Made by a program: the position numbers and the translations under genes. From an uncultured Fibrobacter sp. (GTDB lineage: Bacteria; Fibrobacterota; Fibrobacteria; Fibrobacterales; Fibrobacteraceae): 64,000 nucleotides of DNA. The stretch covers positions 1 through 64,000 of the forward strand of contig NZ_ONDD01000018.1 of assembly GCF_900316465.1 (NCBI RefSeq), in the 5' to 3' direction. Under the pieces are notes generated by a model, which was not told the origin of the DNA, did no database searches, and worked only from the letters and a program-made list of their open reading frames with translations. Below are positions 32,798 through 42,203 of this stretch, piece by piece; the first letter of the stretch is position 1; every line of letters begins with the position of its first letter.

Positions 32798-34351
32798 CTA
32801 GAACTTCGTATCGACCGGATTAAAGGTCATCTTGATGCCAGAACGGATCCAGCCATCCTTGCCATCTTCGTGCTTGTCGTGCGCCAAATTCTCATAGCTG
32901 CGGAATCCACCGCCGAGGTAGAAACCAAGCCAGCTGTTATACTGCATGGAATAGAGGGCATCGACCAGCGCCTGCGATTCCTTTACGCCAGACGGGGCCT
33001 TATCTTCTTGAATGGCGACATCGTAGTCAGTATAAAGTTCCTTGTCTCCCTGCTGCAACCAGGCGAGCGTCACTTTCAGGTTATGTCTCCCCCATTTCCA
33101 GCCGAGGTCGAGCCACATGTCCAAAGCGTCGGAACCGCGACGGTAACCGATCGGGTAATCCACAAAGTACATGTCGGCGTAATCGGGATCATCCTGTTCG
33201 CGGTAATTGCTGCGGTAAAGGCGACGGCTCGAATATTCCAGCAGCGGGAGGCGGCCATTGTTATGCAACGGGTCGGTGCGAACTACATCGAAGCGCCAGG
33301 AGAATGTTCCGTAACGGCGCGTCGGAATTTCTTGGTAGTAGCCCGCCATAAAGCTGATCATGCTGCGGTTCGTGCCCTTGTCGTCATCTTCGCCTACAGG
33401 GCTATTGATGTCTTCCATGTTGATTTGGCCATAGAACTTGGAAGTACGAATCGGAGTGAAGCCGAGTTCAAACGTGGTCACGGCCTTGGTGTAACCGCCC
33501 GCAAAATTGTTGTGCAGGAACATGAACGGATTCATGGAGCGGAATTCCAATTCCTTGCCGCCAACCATGCTTTCTTCAATCACATAAGTCCAAAAGTGCG
33601 ACGTTTCGACACCGATGCGGTGGTACACGAGATTCTTCACGTTGTCATCGTAAATGCGGTCGCGCTGGTTGGCTGCCTGCTTGCTGTGTTCCGGGCACTT
33701 CTGTTCTGCCGCTTCGGAGCCCTTCGGGTAAACACAGCCCGTTTCGTCTGCAGCACCCGGGATATCGTCAAAGAGCCAAGCGTTCAGCGAGCTCACCAAG
33801 AAGTCATAACGGAAAATACCGGCCTTGAACTTCCAGTGCAAACCATCGTGGTAAGGGGTTCCACCCAAAGCGAGATCATTCGGGGAAACTTTGAGATCGG
33901 GGTCAAAGCGACCCAACTGCACATAGCCCACCGGGTTGTTCCACAAGGCATAGGCGTTAATAGGCACGCCAATATCCAGTTCGCTCGGCTTGTAAGTAAA
34001 GTTTGTCTTGAGGTCGCTATCGTACCAGGCTTCGATATCTTTGCGCAGTGGCGCTTCCATCAAGAAATGGAAGTTGCCATAGCCCGCACGAAAGCTAAGC
34101 GTAAAGAAAGGTTCAATATGTTCTTCGTAGCTGCGACCGTTTTCGAGAGGCACACGAAGCCCACGCCAATTGTTGCCATAATACTCGGCCGTATCGACAG
34201 CGAACGTCGGATCCGTCGGGCCACCGTTAAACCCGAAATTAAAATCCGTACCAATCTGGAAATAGCCCTTGTACGCCACAGAATCCGAAGATTCCGCAAA
34301 AGCAACGGACATCAAACAGCCTAAAGACAACAAAAGAGTACGAATTCGCAT
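32798..34351 (-). CDS. Putative outer-membrane beta-barrel protein
   Basis: 517 residues. Signal peptide MRIRTLLLSLGCLMSVAFAESS. The mature part is a long series of alternating strands with aromatic girdles (FFTLSFRAGYGNFHFLMEAP, MWLDLGWKWGRHNLKVTLAW, SWLGFYLGGGFRSY) and long charged loops, consistent with a barrel of 14 or more strands. Function unknown. ATG at 34351 is chosen over an upstream GTG because the signal peptide begins there and TACATT lies 6 bases before it. Near but not obviously cotranscribed with purT. Confidence 0.7.
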   Translation of the reverse strand: MRIRTLLLSLGCLMSVAFAESSDSVAYKGYFQIGTDFNFGFNGGPTDPTFAVDTAEYYGNNWRGLRVPLENGRSYEEHIEPFFTLSFRAGYGNFHFLMEAPLRKDIEAWYDSDLKTNFTYKPSELDIGVPINAYALWNNPVGYVQLGRFDPDLKVSPNDLALGGTPYHDGLHWKFKAGIFRYDFLVSSLNAWLFDDIPGAADETGCVYPKGSEAAEQKCPEHSKQAANQRDRIYDDNVKNLVYHRIGVETSHFWTYVIEESMVGGKELEFRSMNPFMFLHNNFAGGYTKAVTTFELGFTPIRTSKFYGQINMEDINSPVGEDDDKGTNRSMISFMAGYYQEIPTRRYGTFSWRFDVVRTDPLHNNGRLPLLEYSSRRLYRSNYREQDDPDYADMYFVDYPIGYRRGSDALDMWLDLGWKWGRHNLKVTLAWLQQGDKELYTDYDVAIQEDKAPSGVKESQALVDALYSMQYNSWLGFYLGGGFRSYENLAHDKHEDGKDGWIRSGIKMTFNPVDTKF

Positions 34352-34357
34352 AGAATA

Positions 34358-34363
34358 AATGTA
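34358..34363 (-). promoter_or_regulatory. -10 element, leaderless promoter of the 34351 gene
   Basis: Minus-strand TACATT, then TATTCT, then ATG at 34351. Confidence 0.5.
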
Positions 34364-34408
34364 TAAAAAATTCACTAGTCCTCAAACTACAGAAACCGAC
34401 CGGGCCTA

Positions 34409-34501
34409 ATTACGTGAGCGGTAAAGCCACAGGCGTTAAGCCGAGGCGACCGCGAGAGCGAGGCGAAGTCACATTTTCATGAACGCAACAGAGCCGAGCG
34501 G
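34409..34501 (+). repeat. Intergenic repeat, copy A
   Basis: Begins ATTACGTGAGCGG and ends AGAGCCGAGCGG. It shares with copy B the blocks GCGAGAGCGAGGCGA and TCACATTTTCATGAA; the middle differs. Exactly 120 bases separate the shared blocks. Confidence 0.75.
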
Positions 34502-34529
34502 TATATATAGAGCGTTGCGGTATATATAG

Positions 34530-34621
34530 ATTACGTGAGCCGGAACGACCAAACGTAAGTTGGTCGTGAAGGCGAGAGCGAGGCGATATCACATTTTCAT
34601 GAATGCTTTAGAGCCGAGCGG
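34530..34621 (+). repeat. Intergenic repeat, copy B
   Basis: Same ends and shared blocks as copy A. The variable middle forms a perfect 8-bp hairpin, ACGACCAA-ACGTAAG-TTGGTCGT. Copies A and B are separated by a doubled GCGGTATATATAG. Confidence 0.75.
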
Positions 34622-34789
34622 ACACAATAAGGATCACCCAGGCAGGGAGACCCAGGTGACCCTTTTGTGTTGTGGTGAGTGCGCACTCGCGCACTCGTTG
34701 TGTGTGTGTTTAATTCTTGGGGAATTCAGCAAAACCCACCGGGGCTTTCGCCACGGAACAGACCTTGCTGATTCTTTCAGCAAGACTCA

Positions 34790-36430
34790 TTAGAAGTTGT
34801 TTGCGTTCATGTTCCTGTTACGCAGGTAAGCAGGCAGGCTGAAGTCGATTGCAGACGGAGCGGCAGCAACCGGTTCTTCAACAACTTCCTGACGCGTTGC
34901 AGCCGGGCGTTCCATAGTCACGGTAGCGCCATTGGCAGCATTGCGAGCGTAAGCAGGCATGTCGTACTGAGCTTCGTAAGACGGAGCTTCATAAGCCGGA
35001 ACACCACCATTCATGCGGTCTTCTTCGGCAACGGCAGACATTTCAGAAGTTTCGGAGCCCTGGGGCACCACTTCTTCTTCGGCAGGAGTCGTTGCGTCAA
35101 AAGCCGGATCCTTGAAGAAGGCGCCTTCGATTGCACGCTGAACACCCGTTTCAGTCAGAGACGGAAGAGAAGAGGTCATAGCAGCCGGAGCCTGCTGGGC
35201 AGCCATGTACTGCGGGCGGGTAAACATTTCCGAGGATTCGGGCTTAACAGTCTGGAAATCAAACACGTTGAAACCGGTCGGACGCGGAGTAGCCTGCTGG
35301 ATGCCAGCCGGAGCGGCAGGAGCCTGCTGAACCGGAGCGGACTGCTGAATGGTCTGCTGCGGAACCGTGAAGTTACCGAAGCCAAAACCAGCAGAGCTGA
35401 CCTTGGGCTGGTTCACGGCAGTGCCACCGCAACCAGTTGCGATAATGGTAATGCAAACCTTGTCGCCGAGAGCCGGGTCAGTGATATCGCCGATGATGAT
35501 GTTCGGGTTACCTTCTTCGCCGACCTTTTCGTAAATGTGATCCATAGCTTCGCTATGTTCGAGCAAGGAGTAGTTTTCACCGTGAGCAACGTTCACGAGC
35601 ACGCCAGAAGCGCCTTCGATGTTGATGTCTTCGAGAAGCGGAGAGGCAAGAGCCATGTCAGCAGCCATGATACCGCGGTTTTCGCCCTGAGCGTAACCCG
35701 TACCCATGAGAGCAGAACCACCCTTGAGCATAACCTTGCGGATATCGGCAAAGTCAACGTGCACGAGGCCGTGACGGAACATAATGCCGCAAATGCTCTG
35801 GACTGCGTTACCGAGGATTTCGTCAGCCATCTTGAAAGCTTCATCCATAGTAGCCTTCTGGTTGGAGGCCTGGAGGAGCGTGAGGAGCTTCTTGTTTTCG
35901 ACAACGATGATGGTGTCGACAGCAGCGCGGAGAGCGTTAATGCCTTCCTGTGCGATAGAGGAACGTGCGTTACCTTCGAAACGGAACGGCTTGGTCACCA
36001 CGGCAACCGTGAGAATGCCAAGTTCGCGGGCAATGTTTGCCACCACCGGAGCAGCACCCGTACCCGTACCACCGCCCATACCGGCGGTCACGAACACCAT
36101 GTCAGCGCCCTTCATGGCTTCCCTGATGTCGTCAAGGTTTTCTTCGGCTGCCTTACGGCCAATTTCGGGGTCCATACCAGCACCCAAGTTTCTGGTGGTC
36201 TTTTCGCCAATCAGAATCTTGTGGTCAGCAAGGCTCAAGTCCAAAGCCATTGCGTCGGTATTGATGGAATAGTATTCCACACCATCAATGTTCATACGCT
36301 TCATGCGGTTCACTGTGTTGCCGCCTGCGCCGCCGACGCCGAACACTTTGACCTTAGCGTTGTTGAAGGATGGTTCCTCGCCCATAACGCGAGACTTTAC
36401 CTCGAAGTTGAAGTTATCGATTTCACTCAT
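34790..36430 (-). CDS. ftsZ: Cell-division protein FtsZ
   Basis: 546 residues, against about 350-400 in most bacteria. Tubulin-like GTPase that forms the division ring. The GTP-binding core has VKVFGVGGAGGNTVNRM and GGGTGTGAAP (119-128), and NLGAGMDPEIGRKAA. After the core (about residue 345) comes an unusually long linker of roughly 180 residues rich in Gln/Ala/Pro/Glu/Met, ending in the conserved tail FSLPAYLRNRNMNANNF that binds FtsA. Last gene of the dcw operon, 35 bases after ftsA. Confidence 0.98.
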   Translation of the reverse strand: MSEIDNFNFEVKSRVMGEEPSFNNAKVKVFGVGGAGGNTVNRMKRMNIDGVEYYSINTDAMALDLSLADHKILIGEKTTRNLGAGMDPEIGRKAAEENLDDIREAMKGADMVFVTAGMGGGTGTGAAPVVANIARELGILTVAVVTKPFRFEGNARSSIAQEGINALRAAVDTIIVVENKKLLTLLQASNQKATMDEAFKMADEILGNAVQSICGIMFRHGLVHVDFADIRKVMLKGGSALMGTGYAQGENRGIMAADMALASPLLEDINIEGASGVLVNVAHGENYSLLEHSEAMDHIYEKVGEEGNPNIIIGDITDPALGDKVCITIIATGCGGTAVNQPKVSSAGFGFGNFTVPQQTIQQSAPVQQAPAAPAGIQQATPRPTGFNVFDFQTVKPESSEMFTRPQYMAAQQAPAAMTSSLPSLTETGVQRAIEGAFFKDPAFDATTPAEEEVVPQGSETSEMSAVAEEDRMNGGVPAYEAPSYEAQYDMPAYARNAANGATVTMERPAATRQEVVEEPVAAAPSAIDFSLPAYLRNRNMNANNF

Positions 36431-36465
36431 GTGTTTATCTCCCTGATGTTGAGTGTTGGTGTTTG

Positions 36466-37707
36466 TTATAAATAAGTCCTGATGATTTCAATGAAACGCT
36501 GGAATCCCTTCTTCATGGAAACTGCAATCTGGGTTCCCGTTTCACGGTTTTTCTTTTCGCGGTGTTGCTTGTTCGCATAGTAAAGGAGGCCGATACCCGT
36601 TGCATAAGATGGATTCTGGTAGGCTTCCTGAATACCGCTCATGCCCTTCGGGCGACCGATGCGAACCGGCTTTCCGAACACCTTGCAAGCGACATCTTCG
36701 ATGCCTTCCAAAGCGCAGCAACCACCCGTGAGCACGATACCGCCATTGATAATGGTGTCGAGCTGGTGAGCCTTAAGCTGTTCATTGAGCATCGAGAAAA
36801 TTTCGCCTACGCGCGCCGTAATAATTTCGGCAAGAAGCTTGCGCGAGCAAGAGACATCGCCACGGTTACCCACAGCAGGCACCGGGAATGTTTCATCTTC
36901 AATCAAATTGCTAATCGTGCAAGTGCCAAACTTTTTCTTGACTTCTTCAGCCTTCGAAAGTGCAATCGGCACATTCAGGCAACGGCTGATATCGCTTGTA
37001 ATAACGTTTCCGGCATAATCAACAGAGGTGGTAAAGCGCACGGAATCGTTCACGAATACGGCAAGGTCTGCAGTTCCTGCGCCAATGTCAACAAGAGCAA
37101 CGCCGAGTTCGCGTTCATCATTGGTCAGCACAGCACTTGCTGCTGCCAAGGGTTCAAGCACAAAGCCTGCCACATTAAGACCCGCACGGTTCACGCACTT
37201 GGCCAGGTTCTGCAAAGCATTCTGTTTTGCGGTCACCACCTGAACGTCAACGCCCAAGCGACGGCCCGAACGGCCCTTCGGATTACGGATATGCGGTTCG
37301 TCGTCCAAGGAATATTCGCCCGGGAAGATATGAATGATTTCGCCGGCAGAGGCGGGCAACGTACTCGCCTGCTTTGTCACGTTGTCAATGTCTTCTTCGC
37401 GAACTTCGCCTACGGGGAGCGTAACGATTCCCTGAGTATCCAAGGAACGCACGTGCTTACCCGCAATGCCCACATACACATCGTGCACATCGACGCGAGT
37501 CGTATTTTCAATGACTTGGACAGCCTGCTGTAATGTTTCCACTACAGAATCGAACTCGTCGGCATTCTTGAGCGGAAAATCGCCGCATTCCACAACGCGA
37601 ACGTTTTCACCTTCGGAAACACCCACGAACAGGTTTATCTTCGATTCACCAATGTCAAGGCCAAAGATGTATTCGTCTTTTCTTTTGTCCTGTTTATTGT
37701 CATCCAT
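36466..37707 (-). CDS. ftsA: Cell-division protein FtsA
   Basis: 413 residues. Actin-like ATPase that tethers FtsZ to the inner membrane. Features: YIFGLDIGESKINLFVG (phosphate 1), the 1C/SHS2 region with VDVHDVYVGIAGKHVRSL, GVALVDIGAGTADLAVF (phosphate 2), INGGIVLTGGCCALEGI, and a C-terminal amphipathic helix MKKGFQRFIEIIRTYL for membrane binding. The start at 37707 has AGAGGTG 6 bases upstream and overlaps the ftsQ stop by 8 bases; the longer frame lies wholly inside ftsQ. Confidence 0.95.
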   Translation of the reverse strand: MDDNKQDKRKDEYIFGLDIGESKINLFVGVSEGENVRVVECGDFPLKNADEFDSVVETLQQAVQVIENTTRVDVHDVYVGIAGKHVRSLDTQGIVTLPVGEVREEDIDNVTKQASTLPASAGEIIHIFPGEYSLDDEPHIRNPKGRSGRRLGVDVQVVTAKQNALQNLAKCVNRAGLNVAGFVLEPLAAASAVLTNDERELGVALVDIGAGTADLAVFVNDSVRFTTSVDYAGNVITSDISRCLNVPIALSKAEEVKKKFGTCTISNLIEDETFPVPAVGNRGDVSCSRKLLAEIITARVGEIFSMLNEQLKAHQLDTIINGGIVLTGGCCALEGIEDVACKVFGKPVRIGRPKGMSGIQEAYQNPSYATGIGLLYYANKQHREKKNRETGTQIAVSMKKGFQRFIEIIRTYL

Positions 37708-38542
37708 TGACGCACCTCTTATCATAATTTCTTACATAGGCAAAGCCCGAATAGCGCATATCGACTTCACCCGCGCAAAGCAAATCCTTTGCAAACCCGT
37801 TTTCAAGCGACTTGTACAGCGTAAACTGATCCTTGTTCGATTTCATGTCCTTAAAGAGAGCGGTAAAGCCGACATCTCTGAAATAAACCTTCATGCAATC
37901 ATCTTCAGAAGACCAGGTCACCTGCGACACACGATTATAAAGTTCAGCATCATACTTACGCATATCCACCAGGAACTGCGTTACAGTCTTCACATGTTCC
38001 ATTGCGGCCATATCCATTACCGGGAGCCTCATAGCGGTCGCCACCGAGAACGGAAGCGGGAATCCTTTTTCGGAATAGATCGTTGCGCGACCTTCCGAAA
38101 GAACTGTAAGTACCGGCGAAGTTTCTTGCAACTTGATATAGAGCGAAGACGGGAACTTCTTTACGACCTTTGCCGAAAGAATCATCGGTAGCTGCATGAG
38201 CGATGCTTCGACAGAATCGGCATTCAGTTCCGACATGAGCATTCCAGTTTCCACCTGGGCACCCTGCATCACGTCTTCCCAAGAAAGCATGCGGTTGCCT
38301 TCAATTTCCACATACTGCAAGTGGCGCAGTTCCAGCGGATTGAAATGCTGCAGGTAGAAGCGGTTGTGAATTGCAAGGACAGCAAGAACCACCAAGATAA
38401 TGGTGAAAATCCAGCCGCGGCGCTTGAACCAATGCCAAGCCGAAGACACTCCGCTTTTCACCTTGCGGACGCGCTCCTGCTTGCGCATGAGTTCGTTGTA
38501 GCCCATTCGACGGCCGAGTAATGTTGTCTTACGTCCAGTCAA
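37700..38542 (-). CDS. ftsQ: Cell-division protein FtsQ/DivIB
   Basis: 280 residues. A basic cytoplasmic N-terminus, one transmembrane helix (IFTIILVVLAVLAIHNRFYL), then a POTRA domain (LRHLQYVEIEGNRMLSWEDV, VVKKFPSSLYIKLQET) and the FtsQ beta domain (ATIYSEKGFPLPF). It recruits FtsI/FtsW partners to the septum. The TTG at 38542 is favoured because AGGA lies 7 bases upstream and the next in-frame ATG (38506) has no ribosome site. 18 bases after murC. Confidence 0.85.
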   Translation of the reverse strand: MTGRKTTLLGRRMGYNELMRKQERVRKVKSGVSSAWHWFKRRGWIFTIILVVLAVLAIHNRFYLQHFNPLELRHLQYVEIEGNRMLSWEDVMQGAQVETGMLMSELNADSVEASLMQLPMILSAKVVKKFPSSLYIKLQETSPVLTVLSEGRATIYSEKGFPLPFSVATAMRLPVMDMAAMEHVKTVTQFLVDMRKYDAELYNRVSQVTWSSEDDCMKVYFRDVGFTALFKDMKSNKDQFTLYKSLENGFAKDLLCAGEVDMRYSGFAYVRNYDKRCVNG

Positions 38543-38560
38543 TTCTAATTCCTAATACTT

Positions 38561-39943
38561 CTAGAGGCATTCCTTCAAAATTCTTTCGCCCAGTTTCCAG
38601 ATGTTTCCAGCGCCCATGAGCACCACCACATCGCCCGGCTGCAATTCCTTCTTGAGAATCGGCAGCAAGTTCAGCTGGTCGCCCACAAAGCGGGAATCAC
38701 GGTGGCCGCGGTCAGAAGCACTGTTAGACACGAGCGAACCCGTCACGCCTTCAATCGGCTTTTCACGGGAAGCGTAAATGTCGGTCACCAAGAGCACATC
38801 GCAGTTTGCAAATGCACCACCAAAGGCATCATGCTGGTCGCGGGTACGGGTAAACAGGTGCGGCTGGAAAGCAACGATGATGCGGCGATCCGGGAAAGCA
38901 TCGCGGAAACCGAGCAAGGTAGCCGTCGCTTCGGTCGGATGGTGAGCGTAGTCATCAAAGACCAAGACGTCGTTCTTTTCGCCAATGAATTCAAAGCGGC
39001 GCTTGACGCCTTCGAACTCGGCGCAGGCCTTGCGAGCGATATCGGCAGAAATACCTTCTTCGATAGCGAGGGCCACGGCGGCAGTTGCATTCAGCACGTT
39101 GTGACGGCCCGGAATCTGGAGTTTGAATTCACCCAAGCTTTCACCATCGTTCAAAATTTCAAATACAGGGTAACCCTTTTCAAAACGCAGGTTATCCACG
39201 CGGTACTTGGCCTGACGCGTAAAGCCGTAAGTAATCACCGGCTTCTTGAGACGGGCCAAAATCTGCTGCACGTTCGGGTCATCCAAACAGACAATCACCT
39301 GGCCGTAGAACGGAATCTTGTTCGCGAACTGTACGAAGGCATCCTTGATGTCTTCAATGTTTTCGTAAGTATCCAAGTGGTCGGCGTCAATGTTCGTGAT
39401 GATTGCAGAAGACGGCATCATCGAAAGGAAGCTGCGGTCGAATTCATCGCTTTCGGCAATCAGGTAGTCACCCTTACCGACCTTAGCGCCCGAGCCTTTA
39501 CCCTTGACAACACCGCCCACGATAATGGTCGGGTCAAGGCCGGCTTCTTCCCAAATCTGGCCCACGATAGAGGTGGTCGTGGTCTTGCCGTGAGTGCCTG
39601 CAATCGAAAGCGTGTACTTCATGCGCATGAGTTCGCCAAGCATTTCGGCGCGGCGAATCACCGGAATACGGCGGTTACGAGCTTCAACCAGTTCGGGGTT
39701 ATCGTGCGGAACTGCAGAAGAATAAACCACCAAGTCCGTATCTTCGACATTCGATGCTTCATGCTTTGAGAAAACCTTAATGCCAAGGCCCTTCAGGTAA
39801 TCAATCACCTGGCTTTCACCGGTATCGGAGCCGCTTACCACGAAACCGTTATCGTGGAGCACTTCGGCAATACCGGACATACCGGCGCCACCGATACCTA
39901 CAAAATGAAGCTTACGGACACGCTTACAATCATTAATCTGCAT
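38561..39943 (-). CDS. murC: UDP-N-acetylmuramate--L-alanine ligase
   Basis: 460 residues. Adds L-alanine to UDP-MurNAc with ATP in the cytoplasm. Mur-ligase features: KLHFVGIGGAGMSGIAEVLH (UDP binding), SIAGTHGKTTTTSIVG (P-loop), ITNIDADHLDTY and DDYAHHPTEATATL, with the C-terminal FQPHLFTRTRD. Start codon overlaps the murG stop as TAATG, so translation is coupled. Confidence 0.97.
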   Translation of the reverse strand: MQINDCKRVRKLHFVGIGGAGMSGIAEVLHDNGFVVSGSDTGESQVIDYLKGLGIKVFSKHEASNVEDTDLVVYSSAVPHDNPELVEARNRRIPVIRRAEMLGELMRMKYTLSIAGTHGKTTTTSIVGQIWEEAGLDPTIIVGGVVKGKGSGAKVGKGDYLIAESDEFDRSFLSMMPSSAIITNIDADHLDTYENIEDIKDAFVQFANKIPFYGQVIVCLDDPNVQQILARLKKPVITYGFTRQAKYRVDNLRFEKGYPVFEILNDGESLGEFKLQIPGRHNVLNATAAVALAIEEGISADIARKACAEFEGVKRRFEFIGEKNDVLVFDDYAHHPTEATATLLGFRDAFPDRRIIVAFQPHLFTRTRDQHDAFGGAFANCDVLLVTDIYASREKPIEGVTGSLVSNSASDRGHRDSRFVGDQLNLLPILKKELQPGDVVVLMGAGNIWKLGERILKECL

Positions 39944-41013
39944 TAATCATTCTCCTTAGAGAGGATAACACGAGCAATCTGGTCGGCTGCATCGGGCATT
40001 CCGAGCTTTTTAGCCGCGACGGCCATCGAATTCAAACGAGTTTCATCGCCCAAGAGCTGTTCCACCTTTTCCCACAGGTGATTTTCTTCGGCATCGAGTT
40101 CCACAAGGGCAGCACCGGCATGTTCTACCACGCGGGCATTATGTTCCTGGTGGTTAGCGGTAGCATGCGGGAACGGCAAGAGAATCGAGGGCTTACCGAA
40201 GGCAAGGATTTCGGCCAAGGCAGAGGCACCAGCGCGGCTGATAATCAAGTCGGCATGCTTCATGTAGGCGTAAATGCCATCAAGGAATCCGCGAATAGCC
40301 ACATTCGGAACTTCGCCTACGCGGTTGCTGATGGTTTCCACATTCTTGACTCCCACCTGCCAAACGACAGATACATCGTCGCGAGCAGCAATGGTCTTGA
40401 TGCTTTCTTCAATCTTGTTGTTGATGCCCACAGCACCCTGAGAGCCGCCCACAATGAACACGGCCTTTTTGCCCGGAGCAAATTCGGCAGGACGAGCGAG
40501 AGTATCGCCAATCGGCAATTCACGAACCGGGTTGCCAAAAATCATGCATTTTTCTACCGGGAAGAACTTAGCGGCTTCTTCGGAAGTTACAAAGACGGTC
40601 TTTGCGTAGCGGGCACCCACCTTGTTGGCAACGCCGGCCACTGCATTCTGTTCCTGCAGATAAACCGGAATGCCGGCAGTGCCTGCGGCAAGCACGATCG
40701 GAAGCGACACGTAGCCACCGGTTGCCACAACGACATCGGGCTTCACTTTCTTAATCACGCTCTTGGCGCGCACCAAAGCCTTGGACAAATTGAACGGCAA
40801 GGCCAAATTCTTGAGGAACGGGCCACGGTGCAGGGGAACAGCCGAAATGTATTCGTAGGGCCAGTCTTTTGCAACCAAGCGTTCTTCCATAGAATCTTTA
40901 CGGCCAGCAAAAGTAATGTCGGTCACGCCCATCTTTTTAAGGCTATTTGCAATGGCTACGGCCGGGAAGATATGGCCACCGGTACCGCCACATACGAAAA
41001 GGAACTTTTTCAT
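39943..41013 (-). CDS. murG: UDP-GlcNAc:lipid I N-acetylglucosaminyltransferase
   Basis: 356 residues. Converts lipid I to lipid II at the inner face of the membrane (GT28). CGGTGGHIFPAVAIANSL at the N-terminus, GGYVSLPIVLAAG, LQEQNAVAGVANK, GGSQGAVGINNKI, and LIISRAGASALAEILAFGKPSILLPFPHATANHQEHNA are diagnostic. Overlaps ftsW by ATGA at 41010-41013. Confidence 0.97.
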   Translation of the reverse strand: MKKFLFVCGGTGGHIFPAVAIANSLKKMGVTDITFAGRKDSMEERLVAKDWPYEYISAVPLHRGPFLKNLALPFNLSKALVRAKSVIKKVKPDVVVATGGYVSLPIVLAAGTAGIPVYLQEQNAVAGVANKVGARYAKTVFVTSEEAAKFFPVEKCMIFGNPVRELPIGDTLARPAEFAPGKKAVFIVGGSQGAVGINNKIEESIKTIAARDDVSVVWQVGVKNVETISNRVGEVPNVAIRGFLDGIYAYMKHADLIISRAGASALAEILAFGKPSILLPFPHATANHQEHNARVVEHAGAALVELDAEENHLWEKVEQLLGDETRLNSMAVAAKKLGMPDAADQIARVILSKEND

Positions 41014-42185
41014 ACGCCACTCCTTGAAAATTCATAGTTTCTGTAGGCACTGCTTTCGAGCGAGGCGCCACTCATGTAGGGTTCCTTGATCATCTTGCCT
41101 GTATTGGATCTGGAAATGTTCAACAGAATACCCACTGCCACACAGCTGTAAATTAAATTGGTTCCGCCGAAGCTTATGAACGGGAGAGGTTGGCCCGTCG
41201 TGGGGAAAAGTCCCACGCAAACGCAGACGTGAACCAAAAAGTTGAAGAAAAGCGAGAACGTGAGAGCCACGGCCAGGTACTTTCCGAAACGAGTCGAAGA
41301 CTGGCGAGCAATCGAGAATCCTTGAGCAAAAAGAACCGCATACAAAACCAGCAAGAAGAAGGTTCCCATGAATCCGAATTCTTCGCCAGCCACCGCATAA
41401 ATCACATCTTTGTGAACTTCGGGCAAGTAACCCAGTTTCTGCACGCCCATGCCAAATCCCGTTCCCGAGAATCCGCCGTTACCCAAAGCGAGCAAAGCAT
41501 GTTCACCCTGCCAGTTCGAAGCGACCATTTCGCCTTCGGCCGCCGTAAACGCCTGAATACGCTTACTCGAATGTCCTGTCATGAGCAACATGATAATTCC
41601 CGGCGGAATGGCGGCGCCAATGGTAATAGCAAGGTACTTGTAATTCACGCCAGCCGTAAGCATTACGCAAATCACAACCATCGAAAGCATCATGAGCATC
41701 GAATAGTTCGGCTGCAAAATCAGCAAGAAAGCGGTAATGCCAAAGAAGATTCCCGGCTGCACGATGGTGCAAGCAACACTCTTGATGTTGTCGCCTGCCT
41801 GCGAGAACTTTCCGCAAATGCAAATGAGCATGCCGAGCTTCATGATTTCAGAAGGCTGAATGCCCAAAATCCAGCGGTTCGCACCCTTGACACCGTGGCC
41901 CGACACAAGAGCCGCAATCGTCAGCACCACGCCCACAAAGAAGGTAATGCGACCGAGCCAGACCCAGTGACCGTAATCCAGGAATCGGGCAAGGCCAAGC
42001 ATCAGAATCAAACCGAACACAGCCTTGATCAAGTGCTTTTGCAGATAGTATTCTGCAGGAAGTCCATGGGACACAGCGAAATGGGCCGATGCCGTATAGA
42101 CAATAGGCACGCCCAAACAAATCAGCAGCAACACTACTACCAAGAGTAGCTTGTTCATGCCGGTATTTGCGACTGTGTTTTCCAT
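41010..42185 (-). CDS. ftsW: Lipid II polymerase FtsW (SEDS family)
   Basis: 391 residues with about ten transmembrane helices. Septal peptidoglycan glycosyltransferase working with FtsI. SEDS features: HGVKGANRWI (with the catalytic Asp loop region), IQPSEIMKLGMLI, GEFGFMGTF-like AVAGEEFGFMGTF, and LPTTGQPLPFISFGGTNLIYS-like LFPTTGQPLPFISFGG. It follows murF directly by 18 bases; mraY and murD, often found between them, are absent here. Confidence 0.94.
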   Translation of the reverse strand: MENTVANTGMNKLLLVVVLLLICLGVPIVYTASAHFAVSHGLPAEYYLQKHLIKAVFGLILMLGLARFLDYGHWVWLGRITFFVGVVLTIAALVSGHGVKGANRWILGIQPSEIMKLGMLICICGKFSQAGDNIKSVACTIVQPGIFFGITAFLLILQPNYSMLMMLSMVVICVMLTAGVNYKYLAITIGAAIPPGIIMLLMTGHSSKRIQAFTAAEGEMVASNWQGEHALLALGNGGFSGTGFGMGVQKLGYLPEVHKDVIYAVAGEEFGFMGTFFLLVLYAVLFAQGFSIARQSSTRFGKYLAVALTFSLFFNFLVHVCVCVGLFPTTGQPLPFISFGGTNLIYSCVAVGILLNISRSNTGKMIKEPYMSGASLESSAYRNYEFSRSGV

Positions 42186-42203
42186 TCCTTCGTGAGTCCT
42201 AAA

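Larger units (their letters stand above)
34376..34789. other. Gene-free region with tandem repeats, downstream of ftsZ
   Basis: 414 bases without a recognisable gene. It holds the repeat pair at 34409-34621, an imperfect hairpin at 34629-34664 (AAGGaTCACC...GGTGaCCCTT) that may terminate ftsZ, a perfect palindrome GAGTGCGCACTC at 34677-34688 and a GT-rich run after it. Confidence 0.6.

Noticed and set aside
34376..34789. CRISPR array or tRNA cluster in the repeat region
   Set aside because: Only two long imperfect copies with no regular spacers, and no cloverleaf can be drawn.
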